Both the position numbers and the translations under genes were made by a program. This document shows positions 27,764 through 36,642 of a stretch of DNA of 52,231 bases, one piece after another; position 1 is the first letter of the stretch, and the number at the start of each line of letters is the position of its first letter. Under the pieces are notes generated by a model. The model did no database searches. It was not told the DNA's origin and was given only the letters and a program-made list of their open reading frames with translations. Origin of the DNA: Chloroflexota bacterium (lineage in GTDB: Bacteria; Chloroflexota; Limnocylindria; Limnocylindrales; CSP1-4); contig VBEC01000026.1 of the NCBI GenBank assembly GCA_005883615.1, positions 1-52,231 on the forward strand, read 5' to 3'.

Positions 27764-28891
27764 ATGGCGCTCGAGCTCGACGCAATCCCGATTCTCGACA
27801 ACCACTGCCACTCGCTCCTGCGCGCCCAGCCCCAGGACGACGCGGCGTTCCGGATTCATCTGACCGAGTCCTACTACCCGGAGATCGCGCGCGACCACGT
27901 CCCGCATTCGCTGTTCTATCTGTGGGCGATCCGCGAGCTGGCGGCCTTCCTGGGCTGCGAGCCGACGCCGGACGCCGTCCACGCCACAAGACGAGAGCGA
28001 GGAGTCGAGCGCCTCACCCGCGAGATCGTTCAACGGGCCAACTTCCGTGGCTGGCTGGTCGATACCGGATATGGGACGGACACGACCCTCAGCCTCGACG
28101 AACTGCGAGGCTTCGTGCCCTGCGACATCCGCGAGATCCTGCGGCTCGAGCCACTGATCGAGCGCCTCATCGTCGATGCGACGGGCTTCGACGAGTTCCT
28201 GGAGGCGTACCGCGCGGCCCTGGCAGACCTGCGCGGTTCCGGCTACGTCGGTATGAAATCGGTGATCGCCTACCGCTCGGGGCTGCAGCTCGAGGCTTTC
28301 GATCGCGCGGCGGCAAAAGCCGCTTTCGACGAACTCCACCCGGCCGCCAGGAGGGACGGGAAGCTGCGGATCGAATCCAAGGCCCTGCTCGACTTCCTGA
28401 TCGTGGCGGCGGTCGAGCAATCGGCGCGCCAGGACGTGCCGATCCAGTTCCACACCGGCCTCGGCGACCCGGATCTCGATCTCACGAAGGTGGATCCGGC
28501 GGCCATGCGGCTCATCTTCTCGGACACCTACCGCGGCGCGCCGATCGTCCTCCTGCACGCCGGCTATCCCTATGTCCGCTCACTGGCATACCTGGCCGCC
28601 ATGTTCCCGAACGTGTACGCAGACCTTGGCGAGGTCACCCTCTTCGTCGCCGGGGAGGTTCCGGGCATCGTCCGGGAGCTGCTCGGGCTGGCGCCGGCAA
28701 GCAAGATCCTCTTCAGCACCGACGCGTCGCTCGTTCCGGAGCTGTACTGGCTGGGCGCACGGGCCGGCCGTCGAGCTCTTGCCCGGGTGCTCGACGAGCA
28801 CGTTACCGACGGCCTGATCGACCAGGACGCGGCGCTGGCAATGGCGGAGCAGATCCTGTGGCGCAACGCTGAGCGTCTCTACCGGCTCTGA
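27764..28891 (+). CDS. Amidohydrolase family protein (FluG N-terminal type)
   Basis: The 375-residue TIM-barrel hydrolase shows the metal-binding set of this superfamily: H14 and H16 (DNHCHSLL), K165 (VGMKSVIAYRSGL), H230 (IQFHTGLGD), H265 (VLLHAGYPY) and D320 (FSTDASLVPE). All are present, so it should be active. Fungal FluG and plant nodulin/GSI-like proteins fuse such an amidohydrolase to a glutamine-synthetase domain; here the two are adjacent separate genes 20 bases apart. No ribosome-binding site is obvious at the ATG, so coupling to the ligase is likely. Its 3' end overlaps livM on the other strand by 13 bases. Confidence 0.88.
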   Translation: MALELDAIPILDNHCHSLLRAQPQDDAAFRIHLTESYYPEIARDHVPHSLFYLWAIRELAAFLGCEPTPDAVHATRRERGVERLTREIVQRANFRGWLVDTGYGTDTTLSLDELRGFVPCDIREILRLEPLIERLIVDATGFDEFLEAYRAALADLRGSGYVGMKSVIAYRSGLQLEAFDRAAAKAAFDELHPAARRDGKLRIESKALLDFLIVAAVEQSARQDVPIQFHTGLGDPDLDLTKVDPAAMRLIFSDTYRGAPIVLLHAGYPYVRSLAYLAAMFPNVYADLGEVTLFVAGEVPGIVRELLGLAPASKILFSTDASLVPELYWLGARAGRRALARVLDEHVTDGLIDQDAALAMAEQILWRNAERLYRL

Positions 28892-29943
28892 GCTCCGCGG
28901 CGGACGCCCGGCAGTCGAGCCAGCCAGCCGCCCGTGAACAGCCGGTCGAGTGGAATCTCGCGCTGGCCAAGCAGGCCCTCGCGCCGGAAGGTGATGATCA
29001 GGATGAAGATCACGGCCAGGATGATCTGGCTCATCCCGTATAGCAGCGTCGCGTCCTCGATCCGCCGCAGGGCCTCCGCGACCGCGATGATCACGGCCGC
29101 CCCGACGATCGACCCGCTGACGGAGCCCATTCCCCCGATCACGAGCATGGTGATCACCCGGAACGTCAGGTCGAAGTAGAAGACCGTCGGCGAGAACGAA
29201 GAGATGAAGTGGGCGTACAGGGAACCGGCCACCGCTGAGAAGAAGGCACCCACCACGAACGCGAGCAGGCGCGGTTCCATCACCCGGATGCCCACAGCCT
29301 GGGCGGCCACGCGATCCTCGCGCTGGGCGAACATGTCGCGTCCGTATGAGGAGCGCTTGAGCCGCCAGACCACGTAGACCGCGAGCAGCGCCCAGGCCCA
29401 TGCCCACCACAGGTTGGTGTACGGGGTGACGTTGGAGAAGGTCCGCGAACCGCGCGTGAACGAGTCGGCGTTGAAGATCAGGACGCGCACGATGACCAGG
29501 AAGCCGAGTGTGGCGACGGCGACGAAATGCCCGGACAGGCGCATCAGGACGCGACCGACCAGCCAGGCGACTCCCGCTACGAGGACGCCTCCGATCAGCG
29601 TCGCCACCAGGAACCCAACCGGGATCGGACCTACCACCTGGTCGAGATGGACGCCCGCCAGCCAGGACGGCAGGTTGGGCAGGTAGTCGCCCTTCTCGCG
29701 CAGCGGCAGTGTCAGGATCGCCGCGCTATAGGCGCCCAGGGCCATGAAGCCGATGTGCCCGAGCGAGAAGACGCCGGTGAACCCGCTCGACAGGTTCAGG
29801 GCGAGGACCAGGATGAGGAAGATCGCCAGGTTGATGACCAATCCCTGCCAGAAGGCCTGGCCGCTGCCGTCCAGGATGGCCAGTCCGGCGGCCAGTCCGA
29901 GGATGGACACCAGCGGCCCGGCGGCGGGACGGAGCGAACTCAC
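28879..29943 (-). CDS. livM: Branched-chain-type ABC transporter permease LivM
   Basis: LivM is the second permease of the HAAT importer. The 354-residue protein has ~9-10 hydrophobic helices and the family segments LNLSSGFTGVFSLGHIGFMALGAYSAA, GHFVAVATLGF and RVITMLVIGGMGSVSGSIVGA (quoted in part). The GTG at 29943 overlaps the livH TGA (GTGA), with GAGG 7 bases upstream, so I preferred it over a longer frame that would begin inside livH without homology. The gene ends 13 bases inside the convergent amidohydrolase gene. Confidence 0.92.
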   Translation of the reverse strand: MSSLRPAAGPLVSILGLAAGLAILDGSGQAFWQGLVINLAIFLILVLALNLSSGFTGVFSLGHIGFMALGAYSAAILTLPLREKGDYLPNLPSWLAGVHLDQVVGPIPVGFLVATLIGGVLVAGVAWLVGRVLMRLSGHFVAVATLGFLVIVRVLIFNADSFTRGSRTFSNVTPYTNLWWAWAWALLAVYVVWRLKRSSYGRDMFAQREDRVAAQAVGIRVMEPRLLAFVVGAFFSAVAGSLYAHFISSFSPTVFYFDLTFRVITMLVIGGMGSVSGSIVGAAVIIAVAEALRRIEDATLLYGMSQIILAVIFILIITFRREGLLGQREIPLDRLFTGGWLARLPGVRRGAQSR

Positions 29944-30914
29944 AGCGAGTCCTCCCGGTCGCGCCGGCCAAGGATGCCCTGCGGGCGGACGAGCAGGACG
30001 AGGATCAGCGCGACGAATACGAACGCGTCCTGGTAGCTGGCGAGCGAGCTCGGCAGCCACTGCTGAAGGAACTCCCGCACGCCGGGAGGAACCGACCCGG
30101 GCGGGATCAGGTCACCGATCCCGGCGAGGGTCGTCGCGAACACCTCCAGCAGACCAAGCGCATAGCCACCAATCACGGCCCCGGCGATGCTCCCGAATCC
30201 GCCGATGACCGCGGCGATGAAGGCCTTGAGCACGGGCGTGAATCCGATGTAAGGATTGATCTGGCCCGCCTGGACGGCGAACAGGAGTCCCGCAACCGCG
30301 GCCAGGGCCGATCCGATCGCGAACGCCGTGGCAACCACGCGATTGATCTTGATGCCCATGAGCTGGGCTGCCATCAGGTCTTCGGCTGCGGCGCGCATCG
30401 ACAGCCCGAGCGTCGTTCGAGTCACGAAGACGGTCAGCAGCGCCAGCAGCAGCGTCCCGACGACGAAGCTGATGATGTTGACGCGCGGCACGGTGATCGC
30501 CCCGAAGGTCGCCACGCCACCGAGGAGGTCGGGGCTTGGGAAGGCGATCTGCTGGGGTTGGCTCGCCAGTCGCGTGGTCAGCAAGGTTCCGTTCTGAAGG
30601 ATCTGGCCGACCGCAAACGAGGTCAGCAGCATGGCCACGTCGGGCGCGCCGCGGATCGGCCGGTAGGCGATCCGTTCCATGAGTAGGCCGACCAGGACCG
30701 TGCCCGCGACCATGGTCGGGATGGCCACTTCGAGCGGGAACCCGGCGCCCAGGGAGAACGCGGCCAGGTACGCCGCGATCATCATCAGGTCGCCGTGGGC
30801 GAAGTTGATCAGGCGCAGGATGCCGAAGACCATCGCCAGCCCAACTGCCATTAGGGCGTACAGGCTGCCCGCACTGAGGCCGTTCACGAACTGCTGGAGC
30901 AGGTAGGCGCCCAT
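29940..30914 (-). CDS. livH: Branched-chain-type ABC transporter permease LivH
   Basis: LivH is the first permease of the importer. The 324-residue protein begins LLQQFVNGLSAGSLYALMAVGLAMVFGILRLINFAHGDLMM (key part GSLYALMAVGLAMVFG), diagnostic of LivH. Later segments include MRAAAEDLMAAQLMGI and VIGGFGSIAGAVIGGYALG. It has about eight transmembrane segments. The start lies 3 bases after the livF stop, and the stop overlaps livM, giving a tight livGFHM operon. Confidence 0.94.
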   Translation of the reverse strand: MGAYLLQQFVNGLSAGSLYALMAVGLAMVFGILRLINFAHGDLMMIAAYLAAFSLGAGFPLEVAIPTMVAGTVLVGLLMERIAYRPIRGAPDVAMLLTSFAVGQILQNGTLLTTRLASQPQQIAFPSPDLLGGVATFGAITVPRVNIISFVVGTLLLALLTVFVTRTTLGLSMRAAAEDLMAAQLMGIKINRVVATAFAIGSALAAVAGLLFAVQAGQINPYIGFTPVLKAFIAAVIGGFGSIAGAVIGGYALGLLEVFATTLAGIGDLIPPGSVPPGVREFLQQWLPSSLASYQDAFVFVALILVLLVRPQGILGRRDREDSL

Positions 30915-30917
30915 CCG

Positions 30918-31622
30918 CTATGCCCCCAGGTACGACCGCTCGACCTGTGGGTCGCGCCGGAGTACCTCAGCCGGCCCCTCGAGGGTGATGCGGCCGGTCT
31001 CCATGACGTAGGCGCGATCGGCGACGTCCAGGGCGTGATGGATGTTCTGCTCGACCAGCAGGATCGTTCGACCCTGCCGCTTCAGCTCGGCGATGGTCTC
31101 GAAGATTCGTTCGACCATCAGGGGAGCCAGGCCCAGAGACGGCTCGTCGAGCAGCAGCAAGCGCGGCCGGCTCATCAGGGCCCTGCCGATCGCCAGCATT
31201 TGTTGCTCGCCACCCGACAAGGTCCCGCCCGCCTGCCCGAGGCGCTCCTTCAGCAGAGGGAAGAGCTGGAACACCATCTCGAGATCGGTCCCGACAGCGG
31301 CTCGGTCTGAGCGGGACACGGACCCCAGGACGAGGTTCTCGCGTACGGTCAGGCGCCCGAACACCCGCCGGCCCTCCGGACAGTGCGAGATGCCCAGCTC
31401 CACGATGCGGTCGGTCGACGCCCGGGTGATGTCCGCCTCCTCGAAGGTGATCGAACCGGGCGACGGCCGGAGGAGACCGGAGATCGTCCGCAAGGTCGTC
31501 GTCTTGCCCGCGCCGTTCGACCCGATCAGTGCAACGAGCTCGCCCTGCGCCACGCGCAGCGAGACGCCCTGCAGGGAGCGGATTGCGCCGTAGCGCACAT
31601 GAACGTCGTGGAGCTCAAGCAC
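30918..31622 (-). CDS. livF: Branched-chain-type ABC transporter ATP-binding protein LivF
   Basis: LivF is one of the two ATPases powering the importer. The 234-residue protein contains Walker A GSNGAGKTT (34-42), the signature TLSGGEQQMLAIGRALMSRP, Walker B LLLLDEPSLGLAP, and the switch His in the VEQNIHHALDVADRAYVME segment. Its length and SHCPEGRRVFGRLTVRENL segment are typical of LivF. It overlaps the end of livG by 8 bases, so it is translationally coupled. Confidence 0.95.
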   Translation of the reverse strand: MLELHDVHVRYGAIRSLQGVSLRVAQGELVALIGSNGAGKTTTLRTISGLLRPSPGSITFEEADITRASTDRIVELGISHCPEGRRVFGRLTVRENLVLGSVSRSDRAAVGTDLEMVFQLFPLLKERLGQAGGTLSGGEQQMLAIGRALMSRPRLLLLDEPSLGLAPLMVERIFETIAELKRQGRTILLVEQNIHHALDVADRAYVMETGRITLEGPAEVLRRDPQVERSYLGA

Positions 31623-32421
31623 GGCGCGCCTGGCCGAGGTATGCCGCGATGACGTCGGGGTTGGCCCGGACCGCCGCCGGGTGACCCTCAGCGATCAGCT
31701 TGCCGTAGTTGAGGACCTGGATGCGATCGCACAGGTTCATGACGAGGGGGATGTCGTGGGCCACGAGCACGATCGTGATCCCCAGGTCGTCCCGCAGCCG
31801 GCGGATGAGGGCCAGCAGTTCCTGTGTCTCGCTCGGGTTCATACCCGCGCTGGGTTCGTCGAGAAGCAGCAACCTCGGGCGGGTCCCTACGGCGCGCGCA
31901 ATTTCCAGGCGACGCTGGTCGCCATAGGCCAGGTTTCGAGCCAGCTGGTCGCGCCGACGGGCGAGGCCTACGCGCTCCAGCAGCTCCAGTGCGGCAGCCT
32001 CGAGCTCCCGCTCTCGTCGCCGAAACCCGGGCGTCGACAGCAGGGTCGCGACCAGCGATGGGGGCCATTGGCGCTGCATCGCGACTTTGACGTTGTCGAG
32101 CACCGAGAGCTCGCCGAACAGGCGGATGTTCTGGAACGTTCGCCCGATGCCGAGGCGGGCCACCCGGTAAGCCGGCGAGCCGGTGATGTTCTGTCCGGCG
32201 AAGTAAATGGTCCCGCTGGTGGGCCGCAGAAAACCCGACAGGATGTGGAAGAGGGTCGTCTTGCCGGCGCCGTTCGGGCCGATCACGCCATGGATCGTCA
32301 GCGGTCGGAGGTCGAGGGCGTACCCGTCGAGCGCCCGGAGGCCTCGAAATGACTTCGACAGGCCGCGAACCTCGAGGAGCTGTGTCGTTTCCGGCTCGGC
32401 GGCGGGAAGTGTGGCGAGCAC
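31615..32421 (-). CDS. livG: Branched-chain-type ABC transporter ATP-binding protein LivG
   Basis: LivG is the second ATPase. The 268-residue protein has Walker A GPNGAGKTT (48-56), the LivG-type FQNIRLFGELSVLDNV segment, the signature NLAYGDQRRLEIARA, Walker B LLLLDEPSAGMNP and the VAHDIPLVMNLCDRI switch. It is the first gene of the minus-strand livGFHM operon. The GTG start follows GAGGACAGG closely. A candidate -10 TATTCT lies on the minus strand at 32491-32496. Confidence 0.95.
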   Translation of the reverse strand: MLATLPAAEPETTQLLEVRGLSKSFRGLRALDGYALDLRPLTIHGVIGPNGAGKTTLFHILSGFLRPTSGTIYFAGQNITGSPAYRVARLGIGRTFQNIRLFGELSVLDNVKVAMQRQWPPSLVATLLSTPGFRRRERELEAAALELLERVGLARRRDQLARNLAYGDQRRLEIARAVGTRPRLLLLDEPSAGMNPSETQELLALIRRLRDDLGITIVLVAHDIPLVMNLCDRIQVLNYGKLIAEGHPAAVRANPDVIAAYLGQARRA

Positions 32422-32553
32422 CCTGTCCTCGACTCGGTGGAACGCGGATCCTTCCGGGACCCCGGGTGCGAGGGCATCCCGGACCGCGACAGAATACGGT
32501 AGAGATCGGCCGTCCGCGGTCCCCTGTTCTCGGGACTCTATCTCGCCTCTGTG

Positions 32554-32964
32554 CTAGTCGATCTGCCGCTTCCGCGCGTCCTCGCCCGCTATCCCGTGTT
32601 CGGCAAGGGCGGCCGCGAAGCCTTCGAGGTCCTCGACGGTTACGTACAAGGCGGGGATTCGGAGGAGCCCGAACGGGACCCGCTCCTTGAAGTCGACGCG
32701 CACGCCGCCACGGTGGCTACCGCCGAACGTCACGTCGCGGTGGCGAAGGCCCGTCCGGACGCCGATCGCCGTGATCCACAGCCAGGGACCCTCGATCCGC
32801 CACGATGCGATGTTGGTCACGGGGGTGCGGACGCGGAAGAACCCGAAGTGGGCGTCCAGCTGGTCGTCGAGGTCCACGTAGGCATTCTCCCCGCGGACCC
32901 CGAATAGCCGTAGCAGCGGCCGCGAACGCTTCCCGAGCCGGATCGGGAATCGCCTCGCAAGCAT
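32554..32964 (-). CDS. Conserved hypothetical protein, beta-rich (PH-like)
   Basis: A 136-residue protein from the ATG at 32964; a start at 33021 is possible but would overlap the upstream gene by 43 bases. The sequence LFGVRGENAYVDLDDQLDAH, FRVRTPVTNIASWRIEGPW, AIGVRTGLRHRDVTFGG and VRVDFKERVPFGLL suggests a small all-beta fold. I recall similar proteins annotated as hypothetical in high-GC Gram-positives. There are no catalytic motifs, signal peptide or membrane span. It follows the next gene upstream by 14 bases and may be co-transcribed with it. Function unknown. Confidence 0.6.
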   Translation of the reverse strand: MLARRFPIRLGKRSRPLLRLFGVRGENAYVDLDDQLDAHFGFFRVRTPVTNIASWRIEGPWLWITAIGVRTGLRHRDVTFGGSHRGGVRVDFKERVPFGLLRIPALYVTVEDLEGFAAALAEHGIAGEDARKRQID

Positions 32965-32978
32965 TGCGGCGGGCAGGA

Positions 32979-33425
32979 TCAGCGCCGAAGGTAGCCGGGG
33001 AGTGGCAACTCCGGTCCGCACCAGCGCGAGAACTCCTCGGTCGCGTAACGGCCAAAGTAGTTCAGGAAGTGGGCGCCGGCCTTCTCGAGCACGTCCCGGG
33101 CGCGGAGCACTCGGGCCCGGTTGCGTGCCCGAACGGCCACCACCGCTCGGCCATCCTGCAAGGCGGCGACATACGCCGGGAAGTCCGGCATCTGGTCCAT
33201 CGTCAGGTACTGCACGGCCCGCAGCAGCTTTGTCCAGGCTCCCGCCGCGCCGGTGGAGGGCGTCAGCCGCTGAGCGCCCTCATCACCGCGCAGGATCGTC
33301 ACGTCGCGCGGGGCGAACCCGCTGGCCATGAGCTCCTTTGCGGCGGCAGCTGCGTCGAGGGGATCGTCGATTACGCCCAGCAGATGGTCGGTGGGGTAGG
33401 TCAGCGACCGGGATTGTCGTGGCAT
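32979..33425 (-). CDS. Hypothetical protein, general-stress-protein-like
   Basis: A 148-residue cytoplasmic protein. The first half (DHLLGVIDDPLDAAAAAKELMASGFAPRDVTIL, key part AAAKELMASGFAPRDVTIL) resembles the ferredoxin-like domain of the DUF1269/general stress family. In that fold, a helix of alternating Ala/Leu is followed by DVTIL-type strands. The second half (VVAVRARNRARVLRARDVLEKAGAHFLNYFG) repeats a strand-helix-strand pattern. No enzyme motif is visible. It is divergent from the GGDEF-EAL gene and may share the 247-bp spacer, in which I see only an isolated TTGACA (33460-33465) without a matching -10. Confidence 0.6.
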   Translation of the reverse strand: MPRQSRSLTYPTDHLLGVIDDPLDAAAAAKELMASGFAPRDVTILRGDEGAQRLTPSTGAAGAWTKLLRAVQYLTMDQMPDFPAYVAALQDGRAVVAVRARNRARVLRARDVLEKAGAHFLNYFGRYATEEFSRWCGPELPLPGYLRR

Positions 33426-33672
33426 TTTGGTCGGTGTGGATCAGGGAACCGCTCGAACTTTGACACGCTCATCAGCGCCATCGGCCGCCTCGTCGTGCGC
33501 CGCCGGAACTGTGGCCCGATCGGTCATCGGTGGCCACGCAACCTTACGGGAATTCGCGTCGGCGGCTCGCCGCCGGCTGTCGGCGGCAAGGAGCGCCTGC
33601 CACAGACAGTCCTATGCGGCCCGGACTGTCGCGTCATGGACCTTCCTCGGTCCGGCTGCGACGGTGGGGCGG

Positions 33673-36039
33673 ATGTTCATTCCGTATGCCCGTCGTCTGG
33701 GGCGTTGGTCGCCTCGCCCCTTGACGGCCGGACTGATTGCAAGGTCGTGGTGGCTGCTGTTGGTCGTTGGCGGTTCCCTCGCCGTGATCCGACTGCTGCT
33801 GCCGCCCCTCGCAGCCGCAACGATCTACGACCTCCTGTCCCTCGCCACCGCGCTTGCGATCGTCGCCGGGATCGTGATCCACCGTCCCGAGCACCGATTG
33901 CCGTGGCTGCTGCTCGCCCTTGCACAACTGCTCTACCTCGGTGGCGACGTTCTGTGGGACGTCTGGCTCTACGGTCTCGGGGAGGCGCCCTTCCCATCGG
34001 TCGCGGACCTGTCGTACCTGTCGGCCTACCCAGCGATCGTCGTGGCGCTGCTGCTCATGATTCGAGCACGCTCGCCCGGCAGCGACCGAAAGGGCCTGAT
34101 CGAGGCACTGATCGTCACCTCGGGCGTTGCTGTCGCATCGTGGACCTTCCTGATCGACCCGTATCTGCAGGACACGAGCCTCGGCGTGCTGGATGTCGCC
34201 ACATCCGTCGCATACCCGCTGGCCGACCTGCTCCTGGTGGCCGTCATCGTCCGGCTGATGGTGTCCTCCGGGGCGAGGACCGTCTCCTATTGGTTTCTCT
34301 CCGCCAGCCTCTTGCTCGCCCTCGCCGCCGATACGCTGTTCGCCGTCCAGGCACTGCAGTCGAGCTATGTCGAGAACGGCCCGCTCGACCTCCTGTTTCT
34401 TGCGAGCTACCTGTCCTTCGGGGCTGCAGCTCTCCATCCATCGATGCACGACGTGGCGACGCCCGCGCCTCGGGACGTCGATCGATTGAGCTGGCGCCGG
34501 TTCGCTTTGATGATGGCGGCGGCGCTCGCAGGCCCGTCGATCATTGCCGTCGAATGGCTCAATGGGCTGACGCTGAACGTGCCGGTCCTGGTTGGCGGGT
34601 GCATCGTCGGCTCGGCGCTTGTCGTAATCCGGCTCACGGGCGCTGTGCACACCCTGGCGGGAATGCTCGCGGAACGCGATGACCTCCAGATCCGCCTGTC
34701 CCATCTCGCGTTCCACGACGACCTCACGGGTCTGGCAAACAGGGCCCTGTTTCTCGACCGAGTCGCGCATGCGCTCAGCAGACGACAGCTGCGATCGGCG
34801 AAACTCGCGGTGCTGCTCGTCGACCTGGACGACTTCAAAACGGTCAACGACTCGGTCGGCCACGACGCGGGCGACGAGCTGCTGATCGCTGTTGGCGAGC
34901 GGATTCGTCTCGCTCTTCGCGGACACGACACCGTCGCTCGTCTCGGCGGGGATGAGTTTTCGATCCTCTTAGATGATCTCGATGACGACGACGAGGCCAT
35001 CGTGGCCGGCGAGCGCCTTCTGGCGCAATTTGCCGTCCCCTTCGAGATTCGCGGGAGGGAGTTCTTCGTCACGCCAAGCATCGGAGTGGCACTGGCGCCG
35101 GACACTGACACCTCCGCGGAAGCGATCCTGCGCGACGCGGACATCGCGATGTATCGGGCAAAGGCGCGCGGCAAGGGTCAGCTGGCGGTGTTCGAACCGG
35201 AGATGCGCCTGGCCATGCACGATCGCCTGGCCTTGCAGGCGGATCTTCGCGGGGCCGTCGAGCGCGATGAATTCCGGTTGCTCTATCAGCCTGTCGTCGA
35301 GATCGGAACCCGCCGCCTGGTCGGCGCCGAGGCCCTTCTTCGCTGGCAGCATCCGACCCGCGGTCTCCTCACGCCGGCGGACTTCCTGCTCGTAGCCGAG
35401 GAGACCGGGCTCATCGTTCAGATTGGGCGGTGGGTCCTGGCCAGCGCGACCGCCGAGGCGAGCCGATGGCTGGAACTCGCTCCGAATTTCGCATCCATCA
35501 CGGTGAATCTCTCGGCCCGCGAGCTCCTCGATCCTGGCCTTCCGGCACTTGTGGCCAGCGCGCTCACGGCATCCGGCCTTCCCGCTGAACGCCTGGTCCT
35601 CGAGATCACGGAGGGGATCCTGGTCGAGCAGGGTGGCACGCTCGACGCCCTTGCCCACCTTCGCGCCCTTGGGGTCCGCCTCGCGATGGACGACTTTGGC
35701 ACCGGCTTCTCGTCGCTCGGCAACCTGCGCCGGCTGCCCATCCACATCGTCAAGATCGATCAGTCCTTCGTCCTCGCGCTCGACGGCCGGACGCGAAATG
35801 AAGCCGTTGTGGAGGCGATCCTTCGCCTGTGCGAGGCCCTCGGATACCAGCCGATCGCGGAAGGCGTCGAAACCGAGGCGCAGGCGGCCTCACTCCTGGC
35901 AATGGGCTGCAACCTCGGCCAGGGTTACCTGTTCGCAAAGCCCCTCGAGGCGTCGAAGATCGTGGAGCACCTCGTAGCTCTCAACATCGGTCCGCTGCAG
36001 CAAGCGCACCCGACGCTGCGACCCGAACTGGCATCCTGA
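33673..36039 (+). CDS. Membrane-anchored diguanylate cyclase/phosphodiesterase (GGDEF-EAL)
   Basis: This protein can make and/or degrade cyclic di-GMP. From ATG 33673 it has 788 residues: a multi-span membrane sensor region (~residues 20-330), GGDEF and EAL. The cyclase motif GGDEF is intact (425-429) and is preceded by an RGHD inhibitory site five residues upstream (RGHDTVARL), so product inhibition is expected. The EAL domain has E553-A-L (AEALLRWQHP), MDDFGTGFSSL, VKIDQSFV and EGVETE, all consistent with activity. The frame is open back to 33427, but that extension is low complexity with no membrane or domain signal. Downstream effectors could include the PilZ glycosyltransferase at 50.6-52.2 kb. 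Confidence 0.92.
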   Translation: MFIPYARRLGRWSPRPLTAGLIARSWWLLLVVGGSLAVIRLLLPPLAAATIYDLLSLATALAIVAGIVIHRPEHRLPWLLLALAQLLYLGGDVLWDVWLYGLGEAPFPSVADLSYLSAYPAIVVALLLMIRARSPGSDRKGLIEALIVTSGVAVASWTFLIDPYLQDTSLGVLDVATSVAYPLADLLLVAVIVRLMVSSGARTVSYWFLSASLLLALAADTLFAVQALQSSYVENGPLDLLFLASYLSFGAAALHPSMHDVATPAPRDVDRLSWRRFALMMAAALAGPSIIAVEWLNGLTLNVPVLVGGCIVGSALVVIRLTGAVHTLAGMLAERDDLQIRLSHLAFHDDLTGLANRALFLDRVAHALSRRQLRSAKLAVLLVDLDDFKTVNDSVGHDAGDELLIAVGERIRLALRGHDTVARLGGDEFSILLDDLDDDDEAIVAGERLLAQFAVPFEIRGREFFVTPSIGVALAPDTDTSAEAILRDADIAMYRAKARGKGQLAVFEPEMRLAMHDRLALQADLRGAVERDEFRLLYQPVVEIGTRRLVGAEALLRWQHPTRGLLTPADFLLVAEETGLIVQIGRWVLASATAEASRWLELAPNFASITVNLSARELLDPGLPALVASALTASGLPAERLVLEITEGILVEQGGTLDALAHLRALGVRLAMDDFGTGFSSLGNLRRLPIHIVKIDQSFVLALDGRTRNEAVVEAILRLCEALGYQPIAEGVETEAQAASLLAMGCNLGQGYLFAKPLEASKIVEHLVALNIGPLQQAHPTLRPELAS

Positions 36040-36042
36040 CCC

Positions 36043-36060
36043 GTCGCCCTCACGGGCGAC
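36043..36060 (+). terminator. Stem-loop after the GGDEF-EAL gene
   Basis: GTCGCCC (36043-36049) and GGGCGAC (36054-36060) form a perfect 7-bp stem with a TCAC loop, starting 4 bases after the stop. No U-run follows. TACGCT at 36080-36085 could be a -10 for the next gene. Confidence 0.45.
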
Positions 36061-36110
36061 CAGCGCGGTAGGAAAGGCGTACGCTCAGCGTCCGTGCTCA
36101 GGAGGTCGGC

Positions 36111-36587
36111 ATGAACCAGCTCGTGGTCGTCGCCTTCGACCATTTCGATGATGCCCGAAGCGCGCTGAAGAGCCTGCGCGGGCTCGAAAAACAGGAGCGA
36201 ATACGGTTCGAAGACACGGCGCTGGTCGAACGCGATCCCGACGGCACGGCGCACGTGAAGAATGAAGTCAGCGGAACGACCGAGACGGCCGCCGTCATCG
36301 GGGCCCTCATCGGTGGCCTGGTCACCTTCTTCTTCCCGCCCGTCGGCGCAGCAATCGGTGCCGGGCTCGGCGCGGTCGTCGGGGCTTCGCTCGACACGGG
36401 CGTGAGCCCGAGCTTCGTGGACGAGGTCAAGACCACCCTGCGGCCGGGTCGTTCAGCGCTGTTCCTTGTGGTCAAGGAGCAGGATGCCGACGCCGTCCTG
36501 GCGGCCCTGCGCCCATATCGCGGCGACGTCATCCAAACGACCCTTCCAGGAGAGGCCGAGGACGCCCTCCGGGAGGCGTTGCGATAG
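36111..36587 (+). CDS. DUF1269 family membrane protein
   Basis: A 158-residue protein. An N-terminal ferredoxin-like half (LVVVAFDHFDDARSALKSLRGLEKQERIRFEDTALVER, key part FDDARSALKSLRGLEKQ) is followed by a Gly/Ala-rich double membrane-inserting hairpin (~58-95, IGALIGGLVTFFFPPVGAAIGAGLGAVVGASLD). The C-terminal strand-helix unit has TLRPGRSALFLVVKEQDAD, typical of DUF1269. Members are associated with stress responses but have no defined activity. AGGAGG precedes the ATG. It is separated by 269 bp from the sulfurtransferase gene; that gap holds the attenuator described below. Confidence 0.85.
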   Translation: MNQLVVVAFDHFDDARSALKSLRGLEKQERIRFEDTALVERDPDGTAHVKNEVSGTTETAAVIGALIGGLVTFFFPPVGAAIGAGLGAVVGASLDTGVSPSFVDEVKTTLRPGRSALFLVVKEQDADAVLAALRPYRGDVIQTTLPGEAEDALREALR

Positions 36588-36642
36588 ACCTCGCTCGGGT
36601 GTGCAGAGGCCCGACGTCTCCAAGCTGTGAGAAATCGCCGTC

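Noticed and set aside
33427..33672. N-terminal extension of the GGDEF-EAL protein
   Set aside because: The frame is open, but the 82 residues are Ser/Ala/Arg-rich with no membrane or domain character; ATG 33673 precedes the first membrane helix.
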